NCBI RefSeq assembly: GCF_000150275.1
Contig: NW_002060971.1
Coordinates: 179,857-243,856, forward strand
Length of the DNA: 64,000 nt
From: Trichoplax adhaerens
Lineage: Eukaryota; Placozoa; Uniplacotomia; Trichoplacea; Trichoplacidae
Reading direction: 5' to 3'
Numbering within the stretch: the stretch's first letter is position 1; every line of letters begins with the position of its first letter. A program made the position numbers and the translations under genes. The notes under the pieces were generated by a model, which saw only the letters and a program-made list of their open reading frames with translations, had not been told where the DNA came from and did not search any database. Positions 48,701 to 60,155 of this stretch are shown here, in pieces.

Positions 48701-51444
48701 TTAACATTCTTAGCAGAGTATCTTACTGATGCTAGAAATAACTATATCAAAGAAAAGAAAAATAGTAACCCAAACGATATCGAAGAAGGTTATAATGCTA
48801 TCTTTTGACGTTTTATTCCATATCTTATTACAAATGTGTAATAACGTCATGCTGATATCAATTAATTATTATCATCACTTAATTTATATACAGGGAAGAA
48901 ACGAGATAGTTTATTGCAAGTTATTGATACAACTTTGTTAAAATGCTATATAAAGGTATCGTAAATTATTTTATAGACGTATGCCTTTGCCGTATTATCG
49001 TGGAAATTACTGACATAATTTAACTTGCATGTTTCCCTTCTTAGACTGGCAATGGTGTAGTAAAATCTCTCTTACGCCTTAAAGATAACAATTGTCATAT
49101 AGATACAAGTGTTAAAGTCCTAAAAGAAACGAACAGTTTGGAAGAACTTGTTATACTTTATGAAAGTAAAGGGCTACATGAACGAGGTATGGATTCCTTT
49201 CGTTTTAGCTTTGTTCTTATGCTACCTAATTTAATTGCAACTTTTAATAAACAACAAGATGGCATGCTTCTAAATTTTAAATTAAGCAACGTTCTTTACT
49301 AATTGTGGTTAAATTGATAGTCGAATTTGTTGATATATTTTCATTTCAGCTCTAGAGTTACTAAAAAGTGAAGCCAAGAGAAGTGATTCTCCATTATCTG
49401 GATATGATAAAATTATTAGTTATTTGCAGAAGCTGGGTACTATAAATTGACTCATTTGCATTACACTCTAGATCCTGAAATTTATATTGTTCTGCATTGC
49501 AATAGGCTGTTATCATGCTTGAAATGTTTGTAATATTTTAATACATGTGATTATAGGTGAGCAAAATTTAAAGTTAATATTTAAGTTTTCTGCATGGGTA
49601 TTAAAAACAAGTCCCGATAGTGGTCTAATGGTTCGTATTTGTTTCTCTCACTGGCAACGTATTGAATATGTTATGTTTAACTTATCACAGCAACTATATA
49701 ATGTTGTTTATTTACTGTATGCTAAAATTTTGCAACACTCGCATCAATAATTCTAATTTCATGTTATAATACAGATATTTATTGATGAAAATACACCAGA
49801 AGTTGAAAGCCTCCCTCGTGGAAAAGTTTATAAGCACTTGCAAAATTATTGTCCGGAATTGTGTATTCCATATTTGGTACGTACAAGACATTACTATTTT
49901 CTACTAAATCGCCCATTATTTGTAATAATATCTAATAACCAGATCCATGTGGAGGTAATGTATCTTTTGTTGGTTTACTATAATGTTATCAAAAATTTCC
50001 AATATTCGTTATATAGGAACATATTATACATACATGGAAAGAAGAAGAAAGTGAATTCCATAACGATCTCATTAAGTTGTATCTTCAAGAAGTAGAAAAC
50101 GAAACTGTAAAAAATTCCAATGGTATTGTATATAGTATTTCATCAATATCACATCGACAGACATCTTAACATTACAGAACTCAATTTGCTATTTCTGTCA
50201 TAAAGAGTCAGAAAATGCTTCTGTTAGAGCAAGTAGACAGCGTCTGGTAATGTTTCTTAAGCAGTCCAACCATTATACGCCTCAAAGCTTAGTTACATTT
50301 TTTCCAACATCAAGTAAGGACTGCATAGTAATGTTTACAAATGTCGTTGAAAAATGTCAGAGATCAATAACATGTACGTTGTTGCTGCTAGGGTTATTTG
50401 AAGAGAGAGCATTATTGTTGGGACGTCTTGGTCGTCATGATCAAGCCTTAGCAATTTACGTTCATGTAGTAAAAGATGATAAAATGGCTGAAGAGTAAGC
50501 TTAATGATTAATTATATTTAATGTTTATTTTATTGTCGGTAGTAAACAATTCAGACAATGATACTTTTGCTTTAATGTTTTTGCTGTCCAATCACATAGG
50601 TACTGTTGGAGACATTATAATAGTGAAGGTAGTGGACATAATGAGGTAAGTGTAATTAGACGCAGTGAATTAAACTATGAAATTTTTGCCTGTAAACTGA
50701 GTTATTGGCTGATGCTAAAACTATTCTTAGGTCTACCACCACTTCCTTAGAATGTACCTCTCTCCGCCTGATCCGAAAGGATTAGGCATCAAAGTGGATA
50801 TACCTAAACTTGAACCAAATGTTAAAAGAGCTTTAGAAATACTAGAAAAATATTACGATCGTATTAACACAGCGGAGGTATCAAACATTAAGGAGTGCGA
50901 ATTGTCATCTAGGTAATAACTGTACAATTTTCTATAACGCAGGCATTAGTCCTTCTGCCTCCTACTATGAAAGTGAACGAGATTGCCTCCTTCCTTATGA
51001 ATGTGGTTGAAGATCGAACCTCACGACGTCGTAATGGTCTCATATTAAAGAGTCTGCTGTATTCGCAACGTCTGCAAGTATGTCATATGACAGTACAGCA
51101 CTCGTCGTTGCATGCTGATAAATCATAATCTAGTAATTTGAAACGTTTACATCTGTCTGTCACGTAGGTTCAAGAGTTACGAATGCAGTACAGGAAAAAC
51201 TCTTCAAACATATCGGAAGATAAGTCATGTCGTGTTTGTGGTCAAAGGATCGGTGTCAGGTAGAGCGCTTTACTGAACTCGTATTGTAGTCTATAATTAT
51301 TTCTCGACGTCTACCCTTTTTTTATGCTTTCCTATCTGATTATCGTTTGTCCTGTACGTTTTATTTATTAGTGCATTTGCCCGTTACCCTAATGGAGTTG
51401 TTGTTCATTATGGATGTTGTACGGATCTTAAAGTATGTCCTTGA
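45721..51444 (+). CDS. VPS39: VPS39/Vam6-like HOPS complex subunit
   Basis: VPS39 is a HOPS tethering-complex subunit that acts with Rab7 in late endosome/lysosome fusion. I read 26 exons: 45721-45802, 46092-46157, 46356-46423, 46610-46652, 46794-46892, 47174-47217, 47322-47453, 47571-47751, 47852-47888, 47968-48051, 48153-48267, 48366-48495, 48588-48788, 48894-48955, 49045-49186, 49350-49436, 49557-49630, 49775-49876, 50017-50122, 50206-50313, 50392-50494, 50600-50645, 50731-50877, 50943-51077, 51168-51259 and 51372-51444. They total 2559 nt (852 aa; human 886). The N-terminal CNH/beta-propeller part has FEKVSVVEKLPSK, CVAVKKKLQ, VWEDV and FKRSYYVIK. The clathrin-heavy-chain-repeat part has LYESKGLHERALELL, EERALLLGRLGRHDQALAIY and VKDDKMAEEYCWRHY. 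The C-terminal zinc-binding end has CRVCGQRIG (Cys about 819 and 822), AFARYPNGVVVHYGCC. The family frame requires the unusual donor GTACAC after exon 5 (see findings). Confidence 0.96.
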
Positions 51445-53291
51445 ACTTAACAAGCCTCATCAATCAACGCTATGTTATATTTTCTGAGATGAAATATTTT
51501 TTATATTTTGGAAGATAAAAATTTTATAACTATTGTATAATATATGATTTCACTCAATATAATACATTGTGCTACGCACTATACTATACAAGTAGTGATA
51601 TTCCAAATATCGATTATTGTACGACACTGTCTTAAAGTTTATCTGAAATGTGCAACTGATTTATTTTATTAGCGAACTTAGTGTAATTAATTTGTAGAGA
51701 AGAAATTATTAGACAATTGCGTATATTTTAACGTTTAATATAAACCTTGTCATTTTGGCTTGGATAGACTAATTAATCTGTCACTCCAACCTGAAATAAG
51801 AATGTAGGCCTGTATAGCATACCAAAAATGTAATCACTTTGGTATTTTCTCGACGTACCTAATATTTTTGATTGAGAAGCGTGAATATGGTAGCTTTTCT
51901 CTGTAATGTTATAAAAGCCAATGTACAGCAGAGAATTAATAATCAAACTGCAATTGATCAGGGAATGGTTTTAATTTTATTTAATATCAATCTCACGGAA
52001 TGATTATTCCAATTCTGGTTATACGATATCACTCGTGTTTTGTAGAGCATGCAATTCTATCGTGCATGGTGTAAAATAAAATACAAGGTGTTCAGTTTCG
52101 ACCCGGAATTGCTAGAAACATTGAAAGTTTTTTCGTTTACTATTAATTGAACGTGATATTACTTGTTAGGCTTAGAATAAAATTTTAAGTATGGTATTTA
52201 TTTTAATCAATTAAACTATTCATTATTATTAAATTTATAGTTAAATATCATGGTGTATTTAGAAGTACTTGTACCAAGGATAGTGATGCATTACTAAAAT
52301 TTCCTGTAGCTAACTAATATAAGAGTACTTAGGTATCGTATTCTATATGAATAATGAAATGGATATAAGAATTTTTTAATAATTACGTCCGCAACAGTGA
52401 CACTAGTATATATATATATTATCACTATTTTCTCATGCCGTACAAAGAGTATTACAATACACTCGTAGAAGAGATGGTTGCTGTTTCTTGCAGTTAAAGT
52501 CGGAAAATAAATAGATTACGAATAGAAAATTGTAACAGCTAAAGGTAAGCGCTAGCAATCTCTGTTGTCACGTTATTTTGTTACGCTAAGATAAAGGTAG
52601 CTTTGAATTACTTACTATCTATGATCCTATATAATTGTAGTTTAATGCTACACACGTACTACCGAATAAGAAGCGACTCAAAATCATAAGGAGAGCTTAC
52701 CTAAATCTTGATGCATACTTAAAAAATATTATGTTCTATAATCTTTCTTCATCTACCCATTGATGTATTTTAACATAGATAATGCAAAAGAATACTAAAT
52801 TTAATGTAAAGTTATAGTTTTGACGGCCAATGATTTTCTGTAAAGAAATAATGAAATGGTGTTCTTAACCGTAAATTTAGAGAAGCAGATTCTGTATAAA
52901 ATTTGCTAATATTAGCCTTCTTATACAGAAATACTGATATAAATGTTTCCGAAATATTTTCGGTATATTTATCGCTTTATTTCATTCCAACACCAAACCA
53001 ATTACGCATGGCGATGAAACTATTAGTAGATACGTACGACAATATAACTGCTTAATTTATTGAGAAATTCGCAGGATACAAGCATAGCAGAGTGAATTAT
53101 TTAAAAGAAACAAGTAAAATTATACCTAGCACCTCTAGCGGTGACAATCGTTAACTACTATTATGCTTTGTAGTTTAAGCTTTAGATCATTTTGTTGTTA
53201 ATGATATTACGCTTTCGGTTCAGCTACCCTAAAGATCTCAATCAAGCTGTAGCATTTTGCGTAACACATAACATCTATGTCTAATTAATAG
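51445..53291. other. Convergent intergenic region VPS39 / OATP
   Basis: No exon, RNA gene or repeat array was recognised. The region should hold the 3' UTRs of both flanking genes, which are transcribed toward each other. Confidence 0.6.
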
Positions 53292-56200
53292 CTACAGCAT
53301 TCTATTCTCTTTTTCTTCTTCCTCTGTAGAATTCCTTTTTGTATCATCATGTTTATAATATCGCCAACTAATAAAGAAACAAATAGCGCCTAAAAACTTG
53401 ATAACCGCAATTGTTCCCACAACATGGTAAGAGATAGACCTGCTATCATATACCCAACAAGTTGATGACCCATCACAATCCTTTGTCCACAAAGTACATG
53501 AGCGATCAATAAATGCACCAACAATAATTGGACCAGGTATACTAGCTATTAATCTTAAAAACACCCAATTAAAACCCATTGCATATGCTCGCTGACTTTC
53601 TGGTACACTCCTGTATTGCATGGTTGAAAATGAATCTGAGTGAGTTATTAGTGATGATAGAAAAAATTATAACGATTCCCTTCGTTTTATTGCTAAAAGT
53701 TCTAGATTGATTTCCAAAAAATGTTAATAAATATGTAATATTGCTAGTTGTTATTCTAAAATTGTATACAAATTAATAATGTATTACATTAAGAGGGTAG
53801 GGTACTAAGTGCAGCTTCGATTCTGTATCTTTGGTTATTAGACTCAATTATGTTATTTTTAAACGCGATAAACATCTATATTTTTTTAGGTATATAGTTG
53901 TAAATACTTATAGTAAGTATTTAAGATAATTGTATTACCTTAGCATTGCCTCTGTTGATGGTACGATTTTACTGGCAGCAGCTGCGATTGATATAGTCAA
54001 ACCAATGGCGAATGGTGTTAAATATGGACACGGTTCAGTGCATGCTCCACTTACAGCATCGAATCGTACCGTTGTTTGATTGACATTTTTAATACAGCTA
54101 CAATTTGCATAGCTCTATATTATTATAATCAATAATAACGTTTTAGTCCTTGACAATAGCTGTATATGGTTTTACATTGCTCTATATCACTTATAAGCAA
54201 GTAATACTAATCATACAACTATATTTCTTTTAGGCGCATGTTAATACTTTTTACTCCTTGCGTTATACAAATTTAATTTAAGTTATTCAATGCTATCAAT
54301 TTACCTAACTGAGCATGTAGTTACTTAATTTAATCTACATAGCTCTATAAATTATAATTAAGGATAATGTTTTATCTCTTAATAATAATTTTATACAGTT
54401 TTACATTGCTCTATGCCACTTACATGCATGTAACGCTAATTACACAACTGTATTTCTTTTCGGTGCATGCATGTTTATATTTTTTATTCCTCGTATTATA
54501 CAAATTTAGTTTAAATTATTAAATGCTATAGATCTAGCTAATTGAGCTTATAGGTACTTTATCTACTATTCAAATTAACAGCTGATTGCTGCAACACTAC
54601 TTAGGATGCTGAGTTTTAATTAAAATGTAGCAAGATTTTAAATCAACGAATGTGTTAATTACCGGATGTTTTCTATCAACTTTTATTAAAAAATGTACCA
54701 ACAAAAAATAGAAATATTTCCTAGTAGTAGATGTATAGAACTTACGGTGGTTAAATATGTGGGATTATAGATGCCACTAGTACAACCGGCATGGCATGGC
54801 GAAAAGTAGGTTACTCTATCCACACCACATATAGGATTGAATTTGACGCCTTTACACATGCAATCATTATTACATGTAGCAGCTAGTATGGGTTTACCGA
54901 ATCTAATTACATATATTGTGCATTAAAATCAAATGTTATGATCAAATATGAACAAATGAAAATAACAGTAATTCCACACAGTAAATGCATTAAAGTATAT
55001 TGTATTTATTTCAGACACAGTAGACTATGAAAACCTAATGTACGCGATCTTACATTAAGTGTACTCTCAATACTTGATTGTAGCAAATGTTAAAAGTAGG
55101 TGCGCTGATATCATTTTAACTGGCGAATTGGCTAGATTATCAATATATTCCATTATTGGATAGTAGCACTTGACAGCAGGTTGTATATTTTTAGCTATAT
55201 TGTATTTACTTCAGACATGGTAGACTTATAAAAACCTGCTGTATGCAATCTTAAGTAAAGTCTCAATAGTTTGTTATAGTAAATACTAAAAGCAGGTGCG
55301 CTGATGTCATTTAACTGCGGAATTAGTTGTATCACCAAGACCTTCAGATAGTGTATTGGATGATAGCACTCAACTTAGTTGGCTATAGACCATTTTTTGT
55401 TAGCTATATTATATTTATTTCAGATACGTGATTATAGCAAATACTGGGCATTAAAAGCGGGTGCGCTGATGTCATTTTTAACTAAAGAATTGTCAAAATA
55501 TCAAGATATTCCAGTATTGGATGGCAGCATTTGATTATAGACTGTAATATAAACAAAGCCTTACATGTAACTGATATTCATAAATTATCAGGTAAACGCC
55601 TAGGAAAGCAAGTAGATTTATCTAGTTTAAATATAAATTTCTTATTGCTACTACGAGCTGGATCTTACTAATATCTTAACACGATACGCTTGCAAAACTT
55701 TAATAATTCATAAATTTTGGTATGTAGCATGATTCATTTTTATACTAATTTATCACACCGAATAATAAAAAATCTTACTCTGGTATAGATGATGTCGGTG
55801 TTAAAGGATAAGCACTGTTAACACCAGCAAATGGAAGATTTTCACAGCTAAACAATAACCAAAATGCCGCAAGAACATCAATGATACTTAAAATCATGGT
55901 TAAGAAAGTAGCTTTCGATCCGTTCATATTAAATACTCTCATGAGAATACCGCCCTAGAATTTCAAATCAACAGATGGAATCATACGGATTGCATTCATA
56001 TTATGATATATAATAGAACATAAATTCAAAATTGAATCCAGTAACATTCATTATCCTATTAAGTACGTATCTAGAAATTTTTAAAAATAGCCACTACCCG
56101 ATCTTAAACAATATGATGGATTTCTATTCACTGCTTATTCTATTGATTTATAACTTCAGTACTCTGCATTTTAATATCCCTTACCAATAACATTCCTGTT

Positions 56201-57640
56201 GCACCACCACCTAACCCAATATAGCCTAGAATCGAACTAGCCTCATATGCTGGCAAACGAAATTGTGCCTCAAGAATTTTAACGAAAAATAATCCAATTC
56301 CGGAAACTACTATATATTCAAATATTAAACCAGCTACCAGCAACATATACGGCACATTAGTGATTAATTCTTTCGTTGCTTTAGGGATCTCCTTAATGCT
56401 GTGACCATATTCGTTATCAACTTTAGCTGTTTCTGCAGCTTCTTCTAGACGTAGCCTTTTAAATTTCTTATATCCAGGTAAAAATCGTGGAAATCCAAAT
56501 AGCGGTATTGAAATAAGAATAAGGCCACCACCAGCGATCAGAAATAATATCCACCAGGCTCCAATCCACCGTGCATCGAATATAGTAATACCTTAGATGT
56601 GTATACCAAAAATTGAATGGCATCATGTTACTAAACTATGTTGGAAATATGTTTATGCTTATGATGTCTATGATGTAATGCCTATGTTGGCAATATATTA
56701 ATTATTAGTAAAGAATAGCCAATCGTTCAAGACAGTTCAAGATCAGCTATGAATTAAATGATACACTATTGCTCTTCTGCTGTATTAAGTCTAGTCTATG
56801 CTATTACAAATATTTTTATGTGATATTTAATCATTCTAAAATTTGAACTGCCTATAAATTTTCGACATTGCTAAGTTTATAATTGATTTTACCTTCTGGT
56901 GGAGATTTTGGTGTGTTTATATAGATTGTTAAAATATTTCCTCCAGCGATATAACCGATTGATGGACCAAGTGTTGATACCGTCATCATCGCTGCGATAT
57001 ACATGGCAGATGATTTTGGGTGGACATTTTCGCTGACATAGGCGCATCCAATGTTCCACAATAAGTTATTACCGGCTCCCATAATTAATTGACCCAGTAT
57101 AAATACGAAAAAGAAATTTCGAACATAGGCATTACTACCTACTGATTCTGCTGCGCATACTTCAGCTGCAAAAGATGCCGATTTAGCTACACATAAGTCA
57201 GTATAATTTGAAGCTGTACTGATAGGCTGATATTCGCCAGCAAAGAAATGAGGTAAGGAATAGACGATAGCGCCAATTCCGGTAGCTAATGCACCAGCAC
57301 TTAAAAATCGACCCTTATGTCTTTGACCAGCATAATAACTTGCAATGAAACCAGTTACAGCGGCAGAAATTTCTTCACCTGCTGGTAAGCCGCCGACTTC
57401 TGCACTTCTTAGATGAAATCGCTTTTCGATAGAACTAACAGTAACACCTACAAATGCTGATATCATCATTCCGGAAACAAATACTTGCAAACAGACGATA
57501 AGAATTAGGCACCACCGATGATTTAAGAATTGTAAGCATTTAGGACGGAATGGGCCATAGCCAAAGTAAGATTCTTCTGGCTCGTTATCATCCGCAGTTT
57601 GCACATTGCTTATGGGTTTCTCTTTATCTTCGATACTCAT
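53292..57640 (-). CDS. Organic anion transporting polypeptide (SLCO/OATP family)
   Basis: A 12-helix plasma-membrane transporter of the SLCO family, carrying amphipathic organic anions. The specific paralogue and substrate cannot be told. Six exons: 56893-57640, 56185-56591, 55779-55954, 54746-54902, 53939-54114 and 53292-53610, totalling 1983 nt (660 aa). Seen: a short polar N-terminus, FGYGPFRPKCLQFLNHRWC, and membrane segments such as LILIVCLQVFVSGMMISAF. The family signature DARWIGAWWILFL is at about 255-267. A Kazal-like extracellular loop begins near residue 454 (CNNDCMCKG, PICGVDRVTYFSPCHAGC, with further Cys in the next exon, CSCIKN, CTEPCPYL). The last exon has RAYAMGFNWVFLRLIASIPG, CTLWTKDC and an acidic KR/E-rich tail. 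Start is at Met 57640; no ATG lies closer upstream in frame. Introns 3 and 4 contain internal tandem duplications. Confidence 0.95.
54114..54540. repeat. About 230-base tandem duplication in OATP intron 4
   Basis: TTTTACATTGCTCTAT recurs at about 54170 and 54399, with matching flanks (ACACAACTGTATTTCTTTT versus ATACAACTATATTTCTTTT; TTATACAAATTTA). The copy edge also reproduces CATAGCTCTAT, the minus-strand acceptor TATAG plus the first bases of exon 5, at about 54338. So the intron carries a decoy copy of its own 3' splice site. The copies have diverged moderately. Confidence 0.8.
55010..55545. repeat. Three-copy diverged tandem repeat in OATP intron 3
   Basis: GTGCGCTGAT occurs at about 55100, 55296 and 55461 (spacings 196 and 165). 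Each is preceded by a stretch with TATATT.TATTT..TTCAGA and followed by TTGGAT..TAGCA-like sequence. No coding potential was seen. Confidence 0.8.
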
Positions 57641-57839
57641 TTTGAAAATTTGCAATATCGAAATAGGCCTTTACATGAATAAGAATTGAATCGTAAACAT
57701 CATTTAATTTGTAGATATTTATTCCCCTATTTTCCAATTCCATGTAAAGTTAGCTCAGTGGCTGAAGTTGATGTCAACATGTAATGTCCAGATATTGTAT
57801 GTGAAATTGAATTTAGTTACTCTTAATAATTGTTGATCA

Positions 57840-58080
57840 ATCAATACATTCGGAGAGATACATTTAATAGCGATTGTGATTTCCATACATAAGTATTTAT
57901 GATATTATTTAACTACAATTTTTATACTAATGTGGGTATCTTGATTGACTGGAAGATATATCTAGTGGTTATTAGCGATTGAGACCTCTATACAAAAATA
58001 TTTACAATCTTGTTTAACTGAAATTTTTATGTTAATGTGGACATTTCGATCGACTCGAAGAGTGTGGACTAGAAAATATC
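57840..58080. repeat. Two-copy tandem duplication, about 105-base unit
   Basis: Shared order of words in both copies: TAGCGATTG.GA, CCATACA or TCTATACA, TATTTA, TTTAACT, TTTTTAT, TTAATGTGG or CTAATGTGG, TCGACT or TTGACT. The words TAATGTGG are at about 57928 and 58033. Confidence 0.7.
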
Positions 58081-58439
58081 CTTAAGCGATAAATAGCCGT
58101 TGATATGTCGGCAATGTATGTATTTGGATCAATCATCTTTAAAGTCTATCATGTCGAGAACTAGTAAACTAAGGTATATGGTCACTTTTCACCTTGACTC
58201 TTGCTCAGTTGTACGTCGATGGTAAATCAACAAACCGTGAAGATAATTTCTGCGATGATTTTTAAATCTTCCAGGACTAGAGCTGTAGGTTAGTAAAAAT
58301 TACTCAGCGCATTAATTTCAGTCGCTACAATAAATCAAGCATTGATCGTAATACGCTGGCATTGCTTTTAAATTTGCCATCATAGCATAGTTTATATTAT
58401 TTAAATGATTTAGAAATAAACTATTTCATTTTAAGATAT

Positions 58440-58860
58440 AATATAATGTCAAAATTGATCATGGCAAGATAACAAGCAGTTAAAAGACTAATTGTCAACT
58501 CCAGATTTACGATGACCCTTGCAAACTATCGCTAAACAGCTAAGCCTTCAAATATGTACAGCTATTCTATTTGGAAACGTATTAAAATTCTCGTCGAATT
58601 GGTTAGTTTTTCAAGCTGGCAATATAGCTAACTATTTTCTAAGATAAATTCAATATCAAAATTGATCATGAACACGCAAGACAACACGCAGCTAAAAGGC
58701 TATTTATTTATCAGCTCCAGAACTACGAAGGTCCTTGTAAACTACGGCGAGATAGTCAAACCTTAAAATATATACGGCTATTCTATTTTGAGTACGTATT
58801 AAATTCAAACCAAATTTGCCTGATTTGTCGAGTTAGCAATATTGCATATTATTTAAGAAA
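58440..58860. repeat. Two-copy tandem duplication, about 207-base unit
   Basis: TCAAAATTGATCATG occurs at about 58449 and 58656. It is followed in both copies by GCAAGA.AACA.GCAG.TAAAAG, CTCCAGA, TACGA, CCTTG.AAACTA and GCTATTCTATTT. Confidence 0.8.
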
Positions 58861-59329
58861 ATTACCTAGATGGTTACAAGAGACGGTAATCTTGATATTG
58901 ACCAAACTAACTTGATAACCCAAAATATTCTTTTAGGCTTCCGATCTCAACGATGTAACAACCAAACAATATTCTAATTTAGAAAAAGGCAATGATTTAT
59001 ATTAAAATTTTTTAAAGCTTTCTCAGATTAATCACGTGGCATTTTCGACAACTCATAAAAAAATAAGCTATTCAGTAATCAATAATTGAAAATTTACACG
59101 AAGAGATCACGATGTAAGCATAGCTACCCAATAACAATTAATATTTACCGTACCTGCAGGTGATTTTTTATGTAAATCAGAATTTTTATCTACGCTCTAG
59201 CCTATCCATTTGTAAATAATCAATTACATTTATGAGATAATACTTTATAGCTATGTTAGAATGTAATTAACTGAATAAAACTTCATTTAATTAATTAGCT
59301 TTCTCTCACGTAGTTCCATTTATTATTAC

Positions 59330-59760
59330 TAAAATACAGAATAGTAATGCGGGAGGAGTCTAAAGTGGGTAGAAAACTTTCCGATCTGACGATAAAAGTG
59401 AAAAGATTTTTACCTGTTAAAGCTCGAAAAAATGATTACAAACTTAATTGGCTTATTATAATACTAATCAGGTGAAAAATAAACTAATTAGAAAATAGCT
59501 AAATTAAATTCTTTACTGCTGATCTATTAACTTTAATCTATTCCCTACAACACAATACGGTAACTTATAGTAGCGTAGTAGGAATCTTAAGCGCGTAGAT
59601 GGCTTTCTGATCTGATGATAAAGTGAAAAATTAGTACGAACTTCATTGGCTTACTATAATGCCAATCAGGCTAAAAATAAATCATTAAAAAAAGATTAAA
59701 TTGAATTCTCTACTGCTGATCAATTAACTTTAATCTTATTTTCTACAATACAATAACTCT
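59330..59760. repeat. Two-copy tandem duplication, about 198-base unit
   Basis: TACTGCTGATC.ATTAACTTTAATCT occurs at about 59513 and 59711. Upstream, both copies have TCTGATC or CCGATCTGA, GATAAA.GTGAAAA, TTGGCTTA.TATAAT and AATCAGG. Confidence 0.8.
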
Positions 59761-59989
59761 AATTATACCTGTTGATAGAGTTGAGAAGTTTAATAAATGA
59801 TATTCAAGTTTAGCTCTTTGCAAAGTGAAATTTAAGCAAATATTTCAGACATGCGTGTTTATCCTAATAACATGATCGTCTAATATATCTTGTCAGCATT
59901 TTTATTTAATATTACATAGTATAAAGTAATCTATCATATACTATGGTAATTTCTTCAAGGGTAATATTAACCTCGCTCCTAGCTCTATA

Positions 59990-60155
59990 TACTGCACAAT
60001 CGTATAGTGGCTATCAAGACAGACTATCAAATATAGTAATTGTACTAAATGATATTGATTTGCTCAAGATTAATATTAATTTTATTTCCAGTTCTAAATA
60101 CAGTCTATTAATAGCTATCAAGACAGACTATTAAATAAAGTAATTGTACTAAATT
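59990..60155. repeat. Two-copy tandem duplication, about 104-base unit
   Basis: GCTATCAAGACAGACTAT recurs exactly at about 60010 and 60114. Both copies continue with AAATA.AGTAATTGTACTAAAT. The 63-codon open frame across it (59943-60134) is repeat-derived and lacks any known motif. Confidence 0.85.

Noticed and set aside
50179-50205. Alternative acceptor for VPS39 exon 20 at ACAG before 50179
   Set aside because: In the required phase it leads to an in-frame TAA, so the AAAG acceptor before 50206 was used.
57748-57790. Possible tRNA-like TTAGCTCAGTGGCTGA
   Set aside because: Resembles a D-arm consensus, but there is no acceptor stem pairing or T-arm GTTCGA within the expected distance.
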